DNA from: Corynebacterium sp. TAE3-ERU12
GTDB taxonomy: Bacteria > Actinomycetota > Actinomycetes > Mycobacteriales > Mycobacteriaceae
Direction: 5' to 3'
Assembly (NCBI RefSeq): GCF_019209905.1
Contig: NZ_JAHUTM010000001.1
Coordinates: 62,001 to 126,000 of the forward strand
Length of the DNA: 64,000 bases
How positions within the stretch are numbered: position 1 is the stretch's first letter; the number at the start of each line of letters is the position of its first letter. Both the position numbers and the translations under genes were made by a program. This document shows positions 8,867 through 17,514 of the stretch, piece by piece. A model generated the notes under the pieces. The model had not been told where the DNA came from, did not search any database, and worked only from the letters and a program-made list of their open reading frames with translations.

Positions 8867-9379
8867 CTAGAGCTGGCGGCGGTCCTTACCGAACAGGACG
8901 CGGCGCTGATGTGGGTTGAGATAGACCTGGGTTGCGTGCTCGATGAGTTCGGGGAATCGACCGTCCATCGGCGGCAGGTCATCAGCGCGGAACCAGCCCG
9001 TTTCGGTGTTTTCGCCGTCAGCGGGGAAGGGTTCGGCTTCCGGATCGCTGGGGTGGGCGAGGAATGCGTGGTCAAGATAGCGGGCATGGTCACCATTGAC
9101 GTGGGTAGTCGGATCGCCGGCTCGCACCCACATCAGGCAATCCAGTTCGACATCAAGCCCAGTTTCTTCTTTGCATTCGCGGATCGCGGCGGTGTCTGGG
9201 TCCTCGCCGGGATCGATAATTCCGGTCACCGGCGTCCACCGCCCGTTGTCGGAGCGCTTCGCCATCAGCACCTCGGGTGTGGCGCCGGCATCACGCATGA
9301 TGACGGCGGTAATTGCTGGCAGCCAGAGTTCCTTGTGTCCTATGTCTTTGCGAAGGTCGACGATGAATTCTGGGATCAT
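8867..9379 (-). CDS. Nudix hydrolase
   Basis: A 170-residue protein with a complete Nudix box, G-x5-E-x7-RE-x2-EE-x-G, from GIIDPGEDPDTAAIRECKEE through TGL (about residues 53-75). Nudix enzymes hydrolyse nucleoside diphosphates linked to another group; the substrate cannot be read from this sequence. GRWTPVTG just before the box is typical of ADP-ribose or MutT-like members. The gene begins nine bases after the mcrC stop, so it is probably the last gene of the mcrB-mcrC transcript. A mutated partial copy lies about 260 bases further downstream. Confidence 0.9.
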   Translation of the reverse strand: MIPEFIVDLRKDIGHKELWLPAITAVIMRDAGATPEVLMAKRSDNGRWTPVTGIIDPGEDPDTAAIRECKEETGLDVELDCLMWVRAGDPTTHVNGDHARYLDHAFLAHPSDPEAEPFPADGENTETGWFRADDLPPMDGRFPELIEHATQVYLNPHQRRVLFGKDRRQL

Positions 9380-9388
9380 GACTCCACC

Positions 9389-10606
9389 CTAGGTGTGCTT
9401 GCCGACGATGGCGTCTGCGATGTCAGCGACGTGGTTTTCAAAATGCGCGGCGGGGTCGGTCAGGTCCACGCGGTGGATGCGCACAGTGATTCCGGTGCCG
9501 ATAATCGGCATTTTTTCTATTGTGCCGGTCGGTTCAGCGTTGCTTGCCGGGTAGATCAGGTCCACCGCAGGCAACCCGTACACCGTCGCGTAGGTGACCA
9601 TTTGGTGGATATCTGAGCGCGTCGGCTCGGCCCGCTTGTATTTCACGTCGGCAATGGCGTGGGTGCGCCCGCATTCGTCTTCGATGAGGATATCGGGCCG
9701 CAGCTGCAGGGCCGGGTGGCCGTCGACGTAACTGCGCGAGGATTGGCCTCGAACCGTCATGGTCGGCAGTGCTTGGCGTACAGCCCGCGTCACTGCTGAT
9801 TCGAAAACGTCCCAGACTTTGATGATGAAGCTACGGCCAGCCAGATGGCCTGCTGCTGAGTCCACCCCGGACCCCGACAGCACTAATTCCGCCAGGTCGA
9901 GTGCCTGGTGATAGCGCTGGTTAAGGCGGTTGCGGGAGCAGTGCGGCAGCGGCGCACCGGCGGGGACCACCGTGACACCGGTGAAGCGTTTGTCCATGAT
10001 CGTCAGGCGGTGCAGCAGGTGCAGCCGACGCTTACTCAGCGTGCCCGCGCTACTCAACCCGATAACCCGGTGCAGCGCCTGGAGAGCCGCCCGCAGCAGC
10101 TGGTTTTCAGCAATATTGACACCGTATTCCTGGTAGGTCAGCTCCAAGGGGTGCAGCACACCCATATGTCGGGAGAGTTGGTCACCGAGCCGGACCCGGC
10201 CTTTCAACACCACATGGGTGTCATCGACATCCCGGTAGCCCTGCAGCAGCCCAGGGCCGATGGCCTTATCCACAAGGTCAAGGAAAAGCTGTGTGACGCT
10301 GGCGGTGATATCGCTGTCATCCAGGGCTGCTGGTGCTGCCAACATCTTCATGCCGAGATTGCCGTAGGCCCACAGCCACAGCAGCGACCCCACGGGCAGC
10401 TTCGGCGTGATGATGAGCTGCAGGCCACCGATGGTGACAACCCCGGCAATATTGTCGACGTCTACGTCGAAGGTGTCCACAGTCGCGCCGGGCCGGCAGG
10501 TGCCCACCCCATCGACCTCGAGTCGGCGGGCCTGGGCATGGGTGAGCTCAAGGTCGCGAATGCGGCCCGCTTCTCGAGCTACCCGGGTGCGCGTGGTGGC
10601 TGTCAT
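9389..10606 (-). CDS. mcrC: McrC-like subunit of a type IV (McrBC) restriction system
   Basis: A 405-residue protein resembling the McrC nuclease subunit. The N-terminal half has the family beta-rich region (VVTIGGLQLIITPKLPVGSL). The C-terminal half carries a PD-(D/E)xK nuclease core, LRPDILIEDE followed by ADVKYKR. McrBC cuts DNA containing modified cytosine; McrC supplies the nuclease and stimulates the McrB GTPase. It starts 16 bases after the mcrB stop. The final residues before the stop (VGKHT) are encoded by one copy of the 11-mer motif at 9397-9407. Confidence 0.88.
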   Translation of the reverse strand: MTATTRTRVAREAGRIRDLELTHAQARRLEVDGVGTCRPGATVDTFDVDVDNIAGVVTIGGLQLIITPKLPVGSLLWLWAYGNLGMKMLAAPAALDDSDITASVTQLFLDLVDKAIGPGLLQGYRDVDDTHVVLKGRVRLGDQLSRHMGVLHPLELTYQEYGVNIAENQLLRAALQALHRVIGLSSAGTLSKRRLHLLHRLTIMDKRFTGVTVVPAGAPLPHCSRNRLNQRYHQALDLAELVLSGSGVDSAAGHLAGRSFIIKVWDVFESAVTRAVRQALPTMTVRGQSSRSYVDGHPALQLRPDILIEDECGRTHAIADVKYKRAEPTRSDIHQMVTYATVYGLPAVDLIYPASNAEPTGTIEKMPIIGTGITVRIHRVDLTDPAAHFENHVADIADAIVGKHT

Positions 10607-10622
10607 GGCTGCTTATTGCTCG

Positions 10623-12392
10623 TTATTGCTCGGCTGGTGCGCTGGTCCACAGCTCAATATGGCGGCAGTATTCGCGGTGAATATCAGCAACAAAATCCGG
10701 CTGGCCGTAGAAGATTTCACTCAACTGCGGCTCCAGGTCGGTTTCCCAGAGTTCCAGCAGATAATCAGCATCGAAATCAGGTGTGCGCATGAAATACGAC
10801 GGGCCCAGCATGCGTTCCCTATCCCGAGTAGCCAGGGTCTGATTAATCGCGGACCACAAATCCACCACGATGGTGTCGGCCTCACGGTCAGCGCACCAGT
10901 TCGCGAGCAGCGACTTCGTGGGCTCACTATCCGGGTGCAGGGTGAGGAAACTAAACCGGCGCCGCATCGCGGAGTCAATAAGCGCAATGGACCGGTCGGC
11001 GGTATTCATCGTCGCAATGATGTACAGGTTCGGCGGGAGCGTGAATGGCTCGGCGGAGTACATCAAGTCAATGCTCTGATCCCGGTATTCCAATAGGAAA
11101 TACAGCTCACCGAAAATGCGGGCCAGGTTGCCGCGATTAATCTCGTCGATCACGAGGAAGTGTGGGTAATCAGGGTTATCCAGGGCAGCGTCGGCAAGCC
11201 GACGTAACGGGCCGTGGCGCAGCTGCAAAGTGCCATCGGCGGTGGGCCGGAAACCCTCGAAGAAATCCTCGTAGCTATACGCCGGGTGGAACTGCACCAT
11301 CGTGACCCGGTCAGCAGAACCAGCCAGGTTAAGCGCAATTTTTCGCGCCAGGAAGGTCTTACCGGTACCCGGAGGGCCCTGGAAAATGATCTGCTTACGC
11401 GAGGAAAGCAGACGGTGGACCTTAACGAGCCAGTCCTGGTGCAACAGCAGACGGTCGGCGATTCCGGCGGGGAAATCCGGAAGTCCGGTGCAGGCGAGTT
11501 CATCGATCTCATCGTCAACCGGGTCCGGCTCCGCAGTTGCGGTGATCGGCAGCTCCGCGGGGCTACTCGGTGCCGCGGACTTCGACGCCTTCTTTTTTGT
11601 TCGCCATTCGTCTTTGTCTAGCCAGAAATTCCAGTCTTCAGTGCGTTCTTCGCGAATGCGATCGACGATGATCGCTAATTGGCGTTGATCATGGAGCTGC
11701 GCCTCGTCCTCGGTGAGGTAGGAGCGGAAGTGGCTGGCGATTTGCTGTCCCAGGTCCTTCGAGGCGCAGGGAAAAAACGCCGCCGGATCGATGAGATAAC
11801 ACAGCACCGCTTGAATAGTGGAGCTGTTAGTGGCGGCGTAGCCCCAGATGGTGCCTTCAATAGCGTCCGGGTTTTCCAGGCATCTGACCCGCTGGTCCCG
11901 GGGAAGACTCATGAACCAACGGCCCCAGTCAATAAGAAACTCAAACTGGCTATAGCGGCCGTAGTTATAGCCCATCCCGCCATCGAGGACACCGCCGTTT
12001 TCGAAGAGATCAACAATGCTGCCGGCCTTGGCTGGGGTGTTATCACCGGTCAGGGATACCGCAGGATCGCAGTCATTCAGTACTGCGTTGATTTTGCGCA
12101 GTTTCGTCTCAGCCAGCATGCTGCCAATAGCAGCCAGATCCACGATGTAGAGCTCGGCGAAGAGTTGCCGCGCCGGGTTGGAAATATCTGCTAGCTGCCC
12201 GACGATCTTGGTGTCGAAGGAGTGCCTGGAGTTGTCCGGATGCTCGTTATAGGCGTGGAAGAGCTCATCGAAGTTCTCCGGTGTCCAGATCTCAGCGTCG
12301 GTAAGCAATGAGCCACCATCGATAAGACACGTGTCCTTGAGGGTGCGCCCAAAAGCTTCCACGCCTGCGAAGTTGCCGTATATCTCACCCAT
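10623..12392 (-). CDS. mcrB: McrB-like AAA+ GTPase of a type IV restriction system
   Basis: A 589-residue protein. The C-terminal AAA+ motor shows Walker A GPPGTGKTF, a Walker B-like FLVIDEINRGNLARIFGEL, the McrB-type sensor segment IIATMNTADRSIALID and AMRRRFSF. The N-terminal ~280 residues would recognise modified DNA and do not resemble the E. coli McrB N-domain by eye, so modification specificity is unknown. I chose the ATG at 12392 because GGAG lies about eight bases upstream; a longer frame to 12713 would run antisense through the lipocalin gene. It is the first gene of mcrB-mcrC-nudix. Confidence 0.88.
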   Translation of the reverse strand: MGEIYGNFAGVEAFGRTLKDTCLIDGGSLLTDAEIWTPENFDELFHAYNEHPDNSRHSFDTKIVGQLADISNPARQLFAELYIVDLAAIGSMLAETKLRKINAVLNDCDPAVSLTGDNTPAKAGSIVDLFENGGVLDGGMGYNYGRYSQFEFLIDWGRWFMSLPRDQRVRCLENPDAIEGTIWGYAATNSSTIQAVLCYLIDPAAFFPCASKDLGQQIASHFRSYLTEDEAQLHDQRQLAIIVDRIREERTEDWNFWLDKDEWRTKKKASKSAAPSSPAELPITATAEPDPVDDEIDELACTGLPDFPAGIADRLLLHQDWLVKVHRLLSSRKQIIFQGPPGTGKTFLARKIALNLAGSADRVTMVQFHPAYSYEDFFEGFRPTADGTLQLRHGPLRRLADAALDNPDYPHFLVIDEINRGNLARIFGELYFLLEYRDQSIDLMYSAEPFTLPPNLYIIATMNTADRSIALIDSAMRRRFSFLTLHPDSEPTKSLLANWCADREADTIVVDLWSAINQTLATRDRERMLGPSYFMRTPDFDADYLLELWETDLEPQLSEIFYGQPDFVADIHREYCRHIELWTSAPAEQ

Positions 12393-12504
12393 GTATGCAC
12401 TCCTTCGTTTGCGGCTTATTTTATCGGCCGGCGGCGGGGCGGGGTGGGGGTACGTGACCGAGCGACCCCAATGGGATATGCGGCATTCTTGTACCGTCGA
12501 AACT

Positions 12505-13200
12505 ATGAAACACTCAGCGCGTTCGCTCACCCGCACCCTCGCTACCGCCGCCATCGCAATCGGCCTCACCGCCGCAGCCGCCCCTGCCAACGCAGCGCCG
12601 GTAACCGGGTCCGACCTCCCCGAACTGCCGACGATCCCGCCGAGCTCCTCCGATATCTCCGACCTGTTCGGTTCTTCCGGCTTCGGTGACGGCGAGGAGC
12701 TCTCGCAGGTCAACTACGTGGACATCGACAGCTACGCCGGCACCTGGCACCAGCTAGCCACGATTCCGCAGATATTCCAGGTGCAGTGCGCCCGCGATAC
12801 CACCGCCGAATACAAGGTCATCGAGCCCGGCAAAATCAGTGTGGTCAACACCTGCACGGACTGGTTTGGCAACAGCTCAAGCATCACCGGCGCGGCTAAG
12901 GTGACCAACCCGGAAACCAACGCCTCACTGCGCGTTGCCTTCAACGGCATCCCTGGCCAGGACATCAATGGTGAAACCAACTACCGCATCACCTACCTGT
13001 CTGAGGACGGCAATATCGCCATCGTCGGCAGCCCCGATAAAAAGTCAGGCTGGGTGCTTTCGCGCACTCCGTCGGTAAGCCCGCAGGTGTGGGATGAGAT
13101 CGAATCCACCCTGGACGACCGTGGTTGGTGGCCGTGCCTATTCGTCGCCACCCCCGTCGCCGGTGGTGTGGAAACACCCACCCCGGTCTGCGCGCTATAA
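12505..13200 (+). CDS. Secreted lipocalin-like protein
   Basis: A 231-residue protein with a Sec signal peptide (basic start, hydrophobic core, cleavage around APANAAPV near residue 30), then a low-complexity linker. A bacterial lipocalin (Blc-type) domain begins at IDSYAGTWHQLATIP, which contains the family G-x-W signature. Two late Cys and an internal Cys pair could form disulfides outside the cell. Lipocalins bind small hydrophobic ligands. No ribosome site precedes the ATG; a TACCGT -10-like hexamer ends seven bases before it, so the message is probably leaderless. Confidence 0.82.
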   Translation: MKHSARSLTRTLATAAIAIGLTAAAAPANAAPVTGSDLPELPTIPPSSSDISDLFGSSGFGDGEELSQVNYVDIDSYAGTWHQLATIPQIFQVQCARDTTAEYKVIEPGKISVVNTCTDWFGNSSSITGAAKVTNPETNASLRVAFNGIPGQDINGETNYRITYLSEDGNIAIVGSPDKKSGWVLSRTPSVSPQVWDEIESTLDDRGWWPCLFVATPVAGGVETPTPVCAL

Positions 13201-13208
13201 AACCAGCG

Positions 13209-13790
13209 CTAGAACACGGCCAGCGCGATGGCCAGAAGAATCGGCCCGAGCGTTCCGACGATGCCGCCGGCAATTGTCTGGCGCACAGTGTGATGTGAAA
13301 TCTGCACCCGTGCCCAGGCCACAGCCGGCGTGAGGAGCAAAAGCAGCGCGAACCACGGTGAGGCGAGCACGGCACAACAGCCGCAGCCGCCCACCCACGA
13401 AGCGACGTGCAGCGACGGTTTATGCCCTCCCAGCAGCGTGAGCCCGGCGAGGACAAGCACCACAATGACCGAGCTGAGCAGGATCAGCCACAGCACCCGC
13501 CCGGCGTCGAAGAACGTGAAAAGCACCAGCACGCCGATAAGCCCGATGCCGAAGATGCCGAAAGCAATATTGCGTTCCCCGCGGTCAGTGACGTGGTGGC
13601 CGCTGGTCATATGCCCGGTGTAGTGAGCCAGGATGAAGCCCACAATCGGGCCGGGGCCAAGCAGTAGTGCTGCTGCGATGCCGAGTCCGGTGTGTCCGAC
13701 GGCCACGCCGCTGACCAGCAGTGTGAGCGAGATGGTGATCCACGGTGCGCACACTTCGGTGATGATGCGGGCGAGGCGGTCTGTTGTCAT
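13209..13790 (-). CDS. PAP2-superfamily-like integral membrane protein
   Basis: A 193-residue, roughly six-span membrane protein. Elements reminiscent of PAP2 phosphatases are present: DRGERN after the early spans, KPSLHVA, and a late RVQISHHTVRQTIAGG resembling the SRx5Hx3D motif. The canonical residues are not all conserved, so activity on lipid pyrophosphates or phosphatidic acid is only inferred. It starts 13 bases after the SDR stop and is probably cotranscribed with it. It is convergent with the lipocalin gene, only eight bases away. Confidence 0.65.
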   Translation of the reverse strand: MTTDRLARIITEVCAPWITISLTLLVSGVAVGHTGLGIAAALLLGPGPIVGFILAHYTGHMTSGHHVTDRGERNIAFGIFGIGLIGVLVLFTFFDAGRVLWLILLSSVIVVLVLAGLTLLGGHKPSLHVASWVGGCGCCAVLASPWFALLLLLTPAVAWARVQISHHTVRQTIAGGIVGTLGPILLAIALAVF

Positions 13791-13803
13791 GCTGCTTATT
13801 CCA

Positions 13804-14670
13804 TCACAGACCGTGGACTTTGCGGATCAGGTCCAACATTGTTTGTCGTGGCAGCACCCGGGAAAGCGGCAGCACTAGCCCCGCCCGGGAGCCCCGGGCC
13901 CGGTAGGGGGCAGGCCGCTGGGCGGTGATTTCTGCAACTATCACCTCGGCGACGGCCTCGGCGCTGATACCGCTGGCCTCGTTGGCGTTGAGGTTTTTCA
14001 GCATGGTGGTGAGCTGCTTGGTGTAGACCGAGTCCGCAGCCCCGCCGTAGCGGGTGCGTCGGGTGGAGATGCCGGTATTAATAGAGCCCGGCTCGACGAC
14101 GGTGACACCAATGCCGAATTGTTCGACCTCCCCGCGAAGCGCTAGCGCCCCGGTACGCAGGGCTGCTTTCGCCGCGGCGTAGGAGGATCGGTAGGGCAGT
14201 GGGAAGGTGCCCAGCATGGATCCGACGAACACCATCCGCCCCCGGCCGGCGGCGCGCATTCCGGGCAGAAGGTGTTGGGCCAGTTCCAGCTGCCCGGTGA
14301 CGTTGACGCGGAAGAGGCGTTCGAGTGCGTCGCTGGGTAGTTCTTCCAGAGGGCCGGACTGGCTCTCGCCGGCGTTGAGTACGACAGCGCCGATGCTGTG
14401 GTGTCCATTGTCGCGGGCGAAGTCGTCGGCACGCTGGGCGCAGGCGGCGATGGAGTCGGGGTCGTCCATGGCCAAGGCGGTCATGGTGATGCCGTCGGGG
14501 TGTGGTGCTTCGGTGCCGCGGCGGCTGGTGCCCAGGACGGCGAATCCGGCGTCGCGGAGGGCTTCGGCGGTGGCGTAGCCGATGCCGGAGGAGGCGCCGG
14601 TGACAAGTGCGGTTGGTGTGGTGGTGGGGAGTGTGGGGGCGCGAAACCGGGGTAGCGACACGGGGCTCAT
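13804..14670 (-). CDS. Short-chain dehydrogenase/reductase (SDR)
   Basis: A 288-residue classical SDR. The nucleotide-binding motif TGASSGIGYATAEAL lies near residue 24, NAGES in the middle and the catalytic YxxxK as SYAAAKAAL. The cofactor is NAD(P)H; the substrate is not predictable. The start at 14670 follows an AGGAG ribosome site (GTTAACAGGAGTCAC). It is followed by the PAP2-like gene on the same strand and is divergent from the secreted hydrolase at 14827. Confidence 0.88.
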   Translation of the reverse strand: MSPVSLPRFRAPTLPTTTPTALVTGASSGIGYATAEALRDAGFAVLGTSRRGTEAPHPDGITMTALAMDDPDSIAACAQRADDFARDNGHHSIGAVVLNAGESQSGPLEELPSDALERLFRVNVTGQLELAQHLLPGMRAAGRGRMVFVGSMLGTFPLPYRSSYAAAKAALRTGALALRGEVEQFGIGVTVVEPGSINTGISTRRTRYGGAADSVYTKQLTTMLKNLNANEASGISAEAVAEVIVAEITAQRPAPYRARGSRAGLVLPLSRVLPRQTMLDLIRKVHGL

Positions 14671-14826
14671 GTGACTCCTGTTAACAGCAGAAACGGCAGT
14701 GGTTTTGCCGGCAATTATAGTGCTGCGCTGGGGCGAATCAGTTGCCCGCCACCCCTAGGATGAACTCCGTTTATCTGCTTTCATGGCTGTATCCATAGAC
14801 AGTGACTAGGAAGGCCCCCGCTCCCT

Positions 14827-16443
14827 ATGAGCACATCGGTTCCCATCTCTGAGCCGGGCGCGGTGACTCGTCGTGCCGGCTTCGGCGCCACCGCCCGCCG
14901 TGTCCTTGCCCCCACACTCGCTGTGGCCACCGCTGCCTCGGCCATCTTCGCCGCCCCCGCAGTAGCCAGCCAAAGCACCCCCGGCGACACCGCCACGAAT
15001 AATGTCGCCGACTTCTCAAACTTCGACTGGAAGCCCTGCCCCCCAGCTGCGCTTGCCGACGCTGACACCAAGTGCGCCGAGACCGAGGTGCCCAAGGACT
15101 ACACCGACCCCGATGCCGGCACCATCACCGTCACCTTCTCCTGGCGGCCCGCCACCGGTTCCCGACAGGGCGTTATCGCCGGCAACCCCGGCGGCCCTGG
15201 CGGCAGCGCACTGGGCATGTTCAGCGATGACGTCGTCAAGATGCCCGCCCAGGTCCGGGAACACTTCGACCTCATCGCGGTGCAGCCACGCGGCCTGCGC
15301 TGGGCAACCCCGCTGAACTGCGATATCGCCGATATTCCGCTCTCGGGTGTGGCCGCAGGTAATTTCGGTGCGCTCTACAGCCTCTGCGAAACCCAGATGC
15401 CGGGCTACGCCAAGACCATCACCACCGAGAACACCGCCCGCGACCTCAACGAGGTACGTCAGCAGCTCGGCGTGGACCAGCTCAGCCTCTACGGCGTGTC
15501 CTACGGCTCGGACCTGATGTCCACCTACGCCACCCTGTTCCCGAACAACACTGACGGCATCATCCTCGACTCCGGCGTCGACCCCGATGATCGCTTCTTC
15601 GACCTTGGCCCGGCCCGCGAGCCGTGGCGCCGTGACGCGCTGAACGCCATGTTCGAGTGGATGGCGGAGCGTAACGACACCTACGGCCTGGGCACCACCC
15701 CGCTGGCCGTGTACAAGCGCTGGTCAGAGCGCGTGAATGAGGAAGTCGGTGCCCCCGGCCAGGTCTACCCGCCGCCGGCTGAGGTCGGCGATGTCCCGGC
15801 TGCTTTCGAGGACAACCCCGAGGCCCTGCTGCCGGTGGTCAACGAGGTGCTGCCGGTGCTCTGGCGTGGCCAGTCCCTCATCAGCGCCCTGCAGGGCAAG
15901 CAGGCCCAGCAGTCGAAGATCATGCAGTTCACCTTCGGCGCCATGTACTCCGAGTCCGTGTGGCCGATCCTCGCTGACATTGTGAAGACCGGCGAGCTGC
16001 CCGCCCCGCAGATGCCCGAAGGCGTGACCGAAGAAGACATGCTTGCGGAAATCAACGCCATGGCAATGGTCGAAACCGGCATCATCTGCAACGACAACCT
16101 GTCCGCAGCTGACCCGTCGTTGACCCCGAAGGTGCTGTTCAACGGTGTGACCAACGGCGACATGCTGGAGATTAACGCCGACGGCTTGAAGTCCGGCTTC
16201 AAGTGCACTGGCTGGCCGGCGCACCGCGCCGCGATCACCCCTGATGGCTCCGCTTTGACGAAGAAGCCGCTCATCCTGCACTACAACCACGACTCCGCGG
16301 TGACCGGTATCTCCTACGAGGCCATCGAGAAGTACATGGGCGGCGACGTCCACGTTTACGAGGGCTACGGCCACGGCGTGCTTGGCGCCAAGAACGGTGC
16401 CGATATGGTTGCCGGCCTGGTCAGCGACTACTACCTGAACTAG
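14827..16443 (+). CDS. Secreted alpha/beta-hydrolase, tripeptidyl-aminopeptidase-like
   Basis: A 538-residue exported hydrolase. After an extended basic N-terminus and a hydrophobic signal core (cleavage likely after APAVAS), the mature part contains the oxyanion-region motif NPGGPGGSALG, the nucleophile elbow GVSYGSD and a C-terminal GHGVL supplying the catalytic His. This arrangement matches the Streptomyces SlpD/SlpE and TAP-like peptidases, which remove N-terminal tripeptides or act as proline peptidases. A strong terminator follows. One copy of the 11-mer encodes LAD at 15051-15061. Confidence 0.85.
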   Translation: MSTSVPISEPGAVTRRAGFGATARRVLAPTLAVATAASAIFAAPAVASQSTPGDTATNNVADFSNFDWKPCPPAALADADTKCAETEVPKDYTDPDAGTITVTFSWRPATGSRQGVIAGNPGGPGGSALGMFSDDVVKMPAQVREHFDLIAVQPRGLRWATPLNCDIADIPLSGVAAGNFGALYSLCETQMPGYAKTITTENTARDLNEVRQQLGVDQLSLYGVSYGSDLMSTYATLFPNNTDGIILDSGVDPDDRFFDLGPAREPWRRDALNAMFEWMAERNDTYGLGTTPLAVYKRWSERVNEEVGAPGQVYPPPAEVGDVPAAFEDNPEALLPVVNEVLPVLWRGQSLISALQGKQAQQSKIMQFTFGAMYSESVWPILADIVKTGELPAPQMPEGVTEEDMLAEINAMAMVETGIICNDNLSAADPSLTPKVLFNGVTNGDMLEINADGLKSGFKCTGWPAHRAAITPDGSALTKKPLILHYNHDSAVTGISYEAIEKYMGGDVHVYEGYGHGVLGAKNGADMVAGLVSDYYLN

Positions 16444-16465
16444 GCCAGCTGCTTAGCCCACAGCG

Positions 16466-16507
16466 AAGGGGCTGCGAACCTCACGATGGTTCGCAGCCCC
16501 TTTTCGC
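16466..16507 (+). terminator. Rho-independent terminator after the secreted hydrolase
   Basis: A perfect 15-bp stem, AAGGGGCTGCGAACC with GGTTCGCAGCCCCTT, flanks a seven-base loop and is followed by TTTTCG. Confidence 0.9.
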
Positions 16508-16526
16508 TTGCGCGGGGCTTGTGGGC

Positions 16527-16598
16527 TAGATCCGTACGAATTGCGCAGATCCGTGCGAAATTCCGTATGGGTTTGCGTAAAAGGTACGGATCTGCGCG
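16527..16598. repeat. Palindromic intergenic element, copy 1
   Basis: An imperfect inverted repeat built from GATCCGTAC, AATTGCGCA and GTACGGATC blocks around a GAAATT centre. This copy is degenerate on the right arm (GTATGG, GCGTAAAAGG). Confidence 0.85.
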
Positions 16599-16761
16599 TG
16601 GGGGCGGTGGCAGGGGCCGGGAAGAGGGGGTAGGCGCGGCGAATTGTGGGGTGGCTGGGCGCGGGCGGGCAGTGGGGTGGCTGGGCGCGGTCGTGGCGCT
16701 GGGGGTGGGGTGAGTGCGGCGGCGTCGGCGTCGGAAAGCTCAGGGGGAGGGGTGCGCCGAT

Positions 16762-16835
16762 GCAGATCCGTACGAATTGCGCAGATCCGTGCGAAATTCC
16801 GTACGGGTTTGCGCAAACGGTACGGATCTGCGCGC
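16762..16835. repeat. Palindromic intergenic element, copy 2
   Basis: Same architecture as the other copies, with right arm GCGCAAACGGTACGGATC. It is about 235 bases from copy 1 inside the same cassette. Confidence 0.85.
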
Positions 16836-16872
16836 GGGGGCGGCGGTAAAGCGGCGAGTAAGCGCCCCTCGA

Positions 16873-17289
16873 CTAGCTGCCGACGACCAGTTCGCCGTTC
16901 TCCGCCGACAGCGCAGCCGGCTCCGCACCGCTACGCGCCGGGCCGGAGATGACATCGCCGGTGGTCATATCGAAATGCGAATTGTGCTTGGGACACACCA
17001 TCGCACCGTCTTCAAAGCGGGAAATCTTGGAACCCTGATGCGGGCACACGGCGGAAAAAGCGTGGAAGACGCCCTCTTCGGGCTGAGTAATGACGTACTT
17101 TCCGACGACCACGCCGCCACCGACAGGAACCTCAGTGGCGGCTACCTTGGCTGCCTCCTCGGAGGAGCCACACGCAGCCAGTAATGCACCAGCGGCGGTG
17201 GCGGCGCTACCAAGGAGGAAGCGACGGCGGTTGCACAGGCCACCGGCGACGACGTCGGTGGTCGGGGTAGCGGGTTTGCTGCGGTTCAT
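16873..17289 (-). CDS. Tat-exported Rieske [2Fe-2S] lipoprotein
   Basis: A 138-residue protein. A twin-arginine-like start (NRRRFLLGSAATAAG) runs into a lipobox LLAAC, predicting export and lipid attachment. The remainder is a Rieske domain with CPHQGS and CPKHNSHFD, which provide the two Cys and two His cluster ligands. It is too small for a cytochrome bc1 Rieske subunit; such single-domain proteins are electron carriers of unknown partner. I chose the ATG at 17289 rather than 17319 because a TAGCCT -10-like hexamer ends seven bases upstream, suggesting a leaderless message. Confidence 0.82.
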   Translation of the reverse strand: MNRSKPATPTTDVVAGGLCNRRRFLLGSAATAAGALLAACGSSEEAAKVAATEVPVGGGVVVGKYVITQPEEGVFHAFSAVCPHQGSKISRFEDGAMVCPKHNSHFDMTTGDVISGPARSGAEPAALSAENGELVVGS

Positions 17290-17403
17290 GTGGATAAGGC
17301 TACGCCGTAGTCTCGACACCGCCGAATCCGCAAAAGCTACCCTGAGCGGCTCAAATGAGGCGAACCTTAGATGTGGTTACGGCTAAGGAGAATAAGTACC
17401 GAC

Positions 17404-17493
17404 TTGTGGAAAGGCGCTGCCTCCCGCGCTCGCGATGAGCTGGTGATCACCTTGTCCGGCAAGCCGTCGAGTCTGTTGCCTGCCGACGCTTAA
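17404..17493 (+). CDS. Possible small protein (29 residues), uncertain
   Basis: A TTG-initiated frame would encode a peptide beginning LWKGAASRARDEL and ending in PADA. An AAGGAG sequence lies 13 bases upstream, which is longer than ideal, and a hairpin overlaps the stop codon. No homologue is recognised. It lies in the 225-base gap between the Rieske gene and the next minus-strand gene. The case rests only on these signals. Confidence 0.2.
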   Translation: MWKGAASRARDELVITLSGKPSSLLPADA

Positions 17494-17510
17494 CCGGTAA
17501 TTGCCGGTTA
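17491..17510. terminator. Hairpin between the small frame and the minus-strand membrane protein
   Basis: TAACCGG and CCGGTTA flank a six-base loop directly after the minus-strand gene ending at 17515. No T tract is present on either strand, so it may be a weak terminator. Confidence 0.4.
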
Positions 17511-17514
17511 GGGC

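Larger units (their letters stand above)
16514..16842. repeat. ~330-bp duplicated cassette (copy 1) with two palindromic elements
   Basis: From GGGGCTTGTGGGCTAG to a G-rich end, this block closely matches 53698-54031, with only scattered substitutions visible. It holds two ~70-bp palindromes (16527-16598 and 16762-16835) separated by ~160 bases of very G-rich DNA that contains a CGTCGGAAAGC motif. It lies between two convergent genes and contains no credible gene. Confidence 0.85.

Noticed and set aside
12393..12713. N-terminal extension of McrB by 107 residues
   Set aside because: It would run antisense through the lipocalin signal peptide and lacks a ribosome site, whereas 12392 has GGAG at good spacing.
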